A stretch of 64,000 nt of DNA from Pyxidicoccus caerfyrddinensis. Its GTDB lineage: Bacteria; Myxococcota; Myxococcia; Myxococcales; Myxococcaceae. Below are positions 61,767 through 64,000 of this stretch, in pieces; within the stretch, counting starts at the first letter, position 1; the number at the start of each line of letters is the position of its first letter. Position numbers and translations under genes: made by a program. The notes under the pieces were generated by a model, which worked only from the letters and a program-made list of their open reading frames with translations, was not told the DNA's origin and made no database searches. Location of the stretch: contig NZ_JAAIYA010000005.1 of NCBI RefSeq assembly GCF_010894405.1, positions 62,001 through 126,000 of the forward strand, given 5' to 3'.

Positions 61767-63245
61767 TTACGTGGCACGCGGTGGCCCGAACCATCGGGTC
61801 AGGGCCTCACGCAGACCCTGGTCCGTGCCCTCCCCGACCCACGCGACGTGTCCGTCCGGTCGAATCAGCACCGCAACGGGCGCAGTGACCGCGCCGAGCA
61901 CCGGGAGCTCCCACTCCCCCGTGTAGCGAGCAGCGACCCGCCGAACCCGGTCCGCCCAGGGCGTGACGTCGAGAGTGCCGGGCCCGCCCAGGTCGAGCAG
62001 CACCGGCCGCGCGTCGTGCAACAGGTGGAACACGCGCCGCGGGCCGCCGGCGGTGACCAGGTCGAGGTCCGGCATGCGGCGCCCGAGCAGCGGGTGGCCG
62101 TTGCCCAGGTCGTAGTGGACGTCCAGCCCCGACATCATCGCCGCGTACTGCTTGCGGGGCCCGTCCATCCGCAGCAACTCAGTCAGCGTCTCGCGCACGG
62201 CGTCCATCCGCGCGTCACCGCGGCTCAGCGCGGTCTGCGCCATGGTCTTCCGCAGCGCCCGGGCCGCGACGGGGTGCCGCTCGGCCTGGTACGTGTCGAG
62301 CAGGTTCTCCGGCGAGACGCCGCGCACGACCTGGGCCAGCTTCCACCCCAGGTTCACGGCATCCTGCACGCCGAGGTTGAGCCCCTGTCCGCCCATCGGC
62401 GAGTGCACGTGGGCCGCGTCGCCGGCCAGGAGCACCCGCCGGTCCCGGTAGGACGCCGCCTGCCGCGTCATGTCGGTGAACCTCGAGAGGTACGTGGCGC
62501 TGCGCAGGCCGTAGTCCGTCCCGTAGAGCGCGACGAGCCCCTCGCGCAGAACCTCGAGGGTCGGCGCGTCGCCCGTGCCGACCCGCTCCTCTCTCAGCAC
62601 GACGCCCACGCGTCCGCCCTCCATCGGGCCCATGGCGTAGGTGCCCTTCTCGTCCCGGCGGATGCCGAACGTCGGCGCTCCGGTCATCTCGACCTCGGCG
62701 ATGAGGTAGCTGACGGACGCGTCCCACCCCGGGAACTCGATGCCTGCCGCCTTGCGGACGAGGCTGCGACCCCCGTCGCACCCGACGAGGTACTTCGCCC
62801 GCAACGCACGGCCGTCGGACAGCGCGACGTCGACGCCGGTGTCGTCCTGCGCGAAGCCCGTCACCTCGCACCCACGGTAGATGGGCACCGCCAGCTCGCC
62901 CACCCACTCCGCCAGGATGCGCTCGAAGCGCTCCTGCAAGAGCGCGAGCCCATGGTTGTGACGCGTCGGGAAGTCGCTGAGGTCCAGAGGCGCCTGCCCG
63001 AACGCGACGTTCTGGACCGCCTGCCCTTGCGAGACGAAGCGCTCGACGACCCCGCGCTGATCGAGCACCTCCAGGCTGCGCGCGTGCAGGCCGCGCGAGC
63101 GCGAGCCGGCGACCTCCTGACTCGCGCGCCGCTCGACGATGGCCACGTCCACCTGCGCCAACGCCAGCTCCGCCGCCAGCATCAGCCCGGTCGGGCCCCC
63201 TCCAGCAATCACCACCGCGTGCTGCGTCACCATGTCCGCGTGCAT
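61767..63245 (-). CDS. FAD-dependent aromatic monooxygenase
   Basis: A 492-residue class A flavin monooxygenase from ATG 63245 (GGGAGG 7 bases upstream). Motifs: GGGPTGLMLAAELALAQVDV (GxGxxG), RSRGLHARSLEVLDQRGVVE, YLVGCDGGRSLVRKAAGIEF (DG fingerprint) and LLAGDAAHVHSPMGGQGLN (GD motif). The C-terminal 110 residues form the thioredoxin-like domain of phenol-hydroxylase/polyketide-hydroxylase enzymes (PVAVLIRPDGHVAWVGEG). Similar enzymes hydroxylate polyketides or inactivate rifampicin. The substrate is unknown. Confidence 0.9.
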   Translation of the reverse strand: MHADMVTQHAVVIAGGGPTGLMLAAELALAQVDVAIVERRASQEVAGSRSRGLHARSLEVLDQRGVVERFVSQGQAVQNVAFGQAPLDLSDFPTRHNHGLALLQERFERILAEWVGELAVPIYRGCEVTGFAQDDTGVDVALSDGRALRAKYLVGCDGGRSLVRKAAGIEFPGWDASVSYLIAEVEMTGAPTFGIRRDEKGTYAMGPMEGGRVGVVLREERVGTGDAPTLEVLREGLVALYGTDYGLRSATYLSRFTDMTRQAASYRDRRVLLAGDAAHVHSPMGGQGLNLGVQDAVNLGWKLAQVVRGVSPENLLDTYQAERHPVAARALRKTMAQTALSRGDARMDAVRETLTELLRMDGPRKQYAAMMSGLDVHYDLGNGHPLLGRRMPDLDLVTAGGPRRVFHLLHDARPVLLDLGGPGTLDVTPWADRVRRVAARYTGEWELPVLGAVTAPVAVLIRPDGHVAWVGEGTDQGLREALTRWFGPPRAT

Positions 63246-63435
63246 CTCTCGGCCTCCCGCTCCTGGCTCGAAACGGTCGACGGTGGACCACGGCCGGGGG
63301 GGCTTGCGGCAATACCCGGGGTCTGGCATCTGCTGGCAGTGGAGAGAGCGGAAGAGGGCTGCCGTGGCTCCTCCAGCGGCCCGTCGCGGACGGAGTCTTC
63401 GCCCCCAGATTCTCCACCTCAGGAGGACACAGAAC

Positions 63436-64000
63436 ATGAAGGCAGGGCGTGCGAGTCAGACCGCGTCGATGGTCGCCTTCATGCGGGCGCTGGCGGATGG
63501 AGGCATCACCACGGTGCCCGACTTCCGTGACCCGACGGCGCGTCACCTGCTGGCACGGCCCTGGTCGACCTTCCTCCGCCTCTCGGAGCGGCGCCTGCAA
63601 CGGGCGTCTCCTCAGGCGCGACAGGCCGCCGCCCTTTGGGCCGATGTACTGGCGGTGCGGACCGTGGCCATCGATTCGTACCTTCGCGAGGCCCTCGCGC
63701 GCGGTATCCGGCAGGTCGTCATCCTGGGCGCGGGCCTGGATGGGAGGGCCTACCGTGTCCGCGAGCTCGCGGAGGCCGATGTCTTCGAGGTGGACCATCC
63801 CGCCACCCAGTCTTTCAAGAGGTCTCGGTTGGGTTCGCTCACTCCTGCCTCGAAGCAGCTTCACTTCGTCGCCGTCGACTTCGAGCGCGACTCCCTCGAT
63901 GCAGCTCTCGAGCGGGCGGGTCATCGCACCCGCGAGCCCACGTTCTTCATCTGGGAGGGCGTGGTGATGTACCTCTCCGACGAGGCCGCCCGCAGCACCC
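63436..64000 (+). CDS. SAM-dependent methyltransferase (PPM1/LCMT-like), partial
   Basis: The first 188 codons are present; the gene runs off the right edge. ATG 63436 has AGGAGG 9 bases upstream. The sequence shows VVILGAGLDGRAYRVREL (SAM motif I), ADVFEVDHPATQSFKRSR, and TFFIWEGVVMYLSDEAAR. These are typical of the leucine carboxyl-methyltransferase-like (PPM1, TIGR00027-type) family, abundant in actinobacteria and myxobacteria and often linked to secondary metabolism. It diverges from the FAD monooxygenase with a 190-bp gap. Confidence 0.88.
   Translation, partial: MKAGRASQTASMVAFMRALADGGITTVPDFRDPTARHLLARPWSTFLRLSERRLQRASPQARQAAALWADVLAVRTVAIDSYLREALARGIRQVVILGAGLDGRAYRVRELAEADVFEVDHPATQSFKRSRLGSLTPASKQLHFVAVDFERDSLDAALERAGHRTREPTFFIWEGVVMYLSDEAARST

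Overview
The window is 64 kb of very GC-rich DNA that looks like a Myxococcaceae chromosome (Myxococcus/Corallococcus/Pyxidicoccus type). This is an inference from the high GC content, the many lipoproteins with signal peptides, Cys-rich and EGF-like surface proteins, a PEGA-type Ser/Thr kinase, TPR proteins, a SitA-like lipoprotein N-terminus and a large beta-oxidation cluster. No rRNA, tRNA, CRISPR array or intact prophage was seen. No GC or similarity computation was run; all family names are recognised from motifs.

Layout. 1-5 kb: a partial secreted protein, a DoxX membrane protein, a PEGA-like repeat protein, a TrmN6-like methyltransferase, a truncated SitA-like lipoprotein, and an overlapping hipBA-type toxin-antitoxin pair. 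5-10 kb: a polyhydroxybutyrate-depolymerase-type esterase lipoprotein, glutathione synthetase (gshB) and a membrane Ser/Thr kinase. A 394-bp gap at 9.9-10.3 kb holds a cluster of DnaA-box-like sites. 10-19 kb: envelope and secreted proteins, namely TPR and Cys-rich lipoproteins, a phage-tail-like secreted repeat protein, a large lipoprotein with a beta-propeller-like part, a TPR protein, a glycine-rich protein with a basic amphipathic tail, and a DUF3592 protein. 19.4-22.5 kb: a translationally coupled zinc metallopeptidase and metallo-beta-lactamase-fold pair. 22.5-30 kb: a coupled SRPBCC-membrane/DUF4166 pair, a lipoprotein, a DUF429 protein, two aldo-keto reductases and a repeat lipoprotein.

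30.3-41.8 kb is one long co-directional fatty-acid degradation cluster: enoyl-CoA hydratase, TetR regulator, SDR, acyl-CoA synthetase, two acyl-CoA dehydrogenases, thiolase, FadJ-type bifunctional enzyme and aldehyde dehydrogenase. The genes are packed with ATGA overlaps or short gaps. A palindromic site overlapping a TTGACA hexamer in front of the first gene is the natural target of the encoded TetR protein. The cluster can activate a fatty acid, carry it round the full beta-oxidation spiral and oxidise fatty aldehydes.

41.8-50.6 kb: two M23 peptidases, each preceded or followed by a copy of a short intergenic repeat; a Cys-rich lipoprotein; a PAF-acetylhydrolase-like lipoprotein; a three-gene DyP-peroxidase cluster; and a DoxX-like protein. 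50.7-56.1 kb is the most distinctive locus. Five 20-21 bp repeat units lie ahead of a secreted beta-trefoil/CXXCH (cytochrome c-like) protein, a LodA-like quinoprotein oxidase and a LodB-like flavoprotein. 56.7-64 kb: an EGF/FG-GAP lipoprotein, an IS5-type transposase remnant, an ArsR-like regulator with an SRPBCC protein, a truncated DHFR-fold reductase facing an intact one, an FAD monooxygenase, and the start of a SAM methyltransferase that runs off the window.
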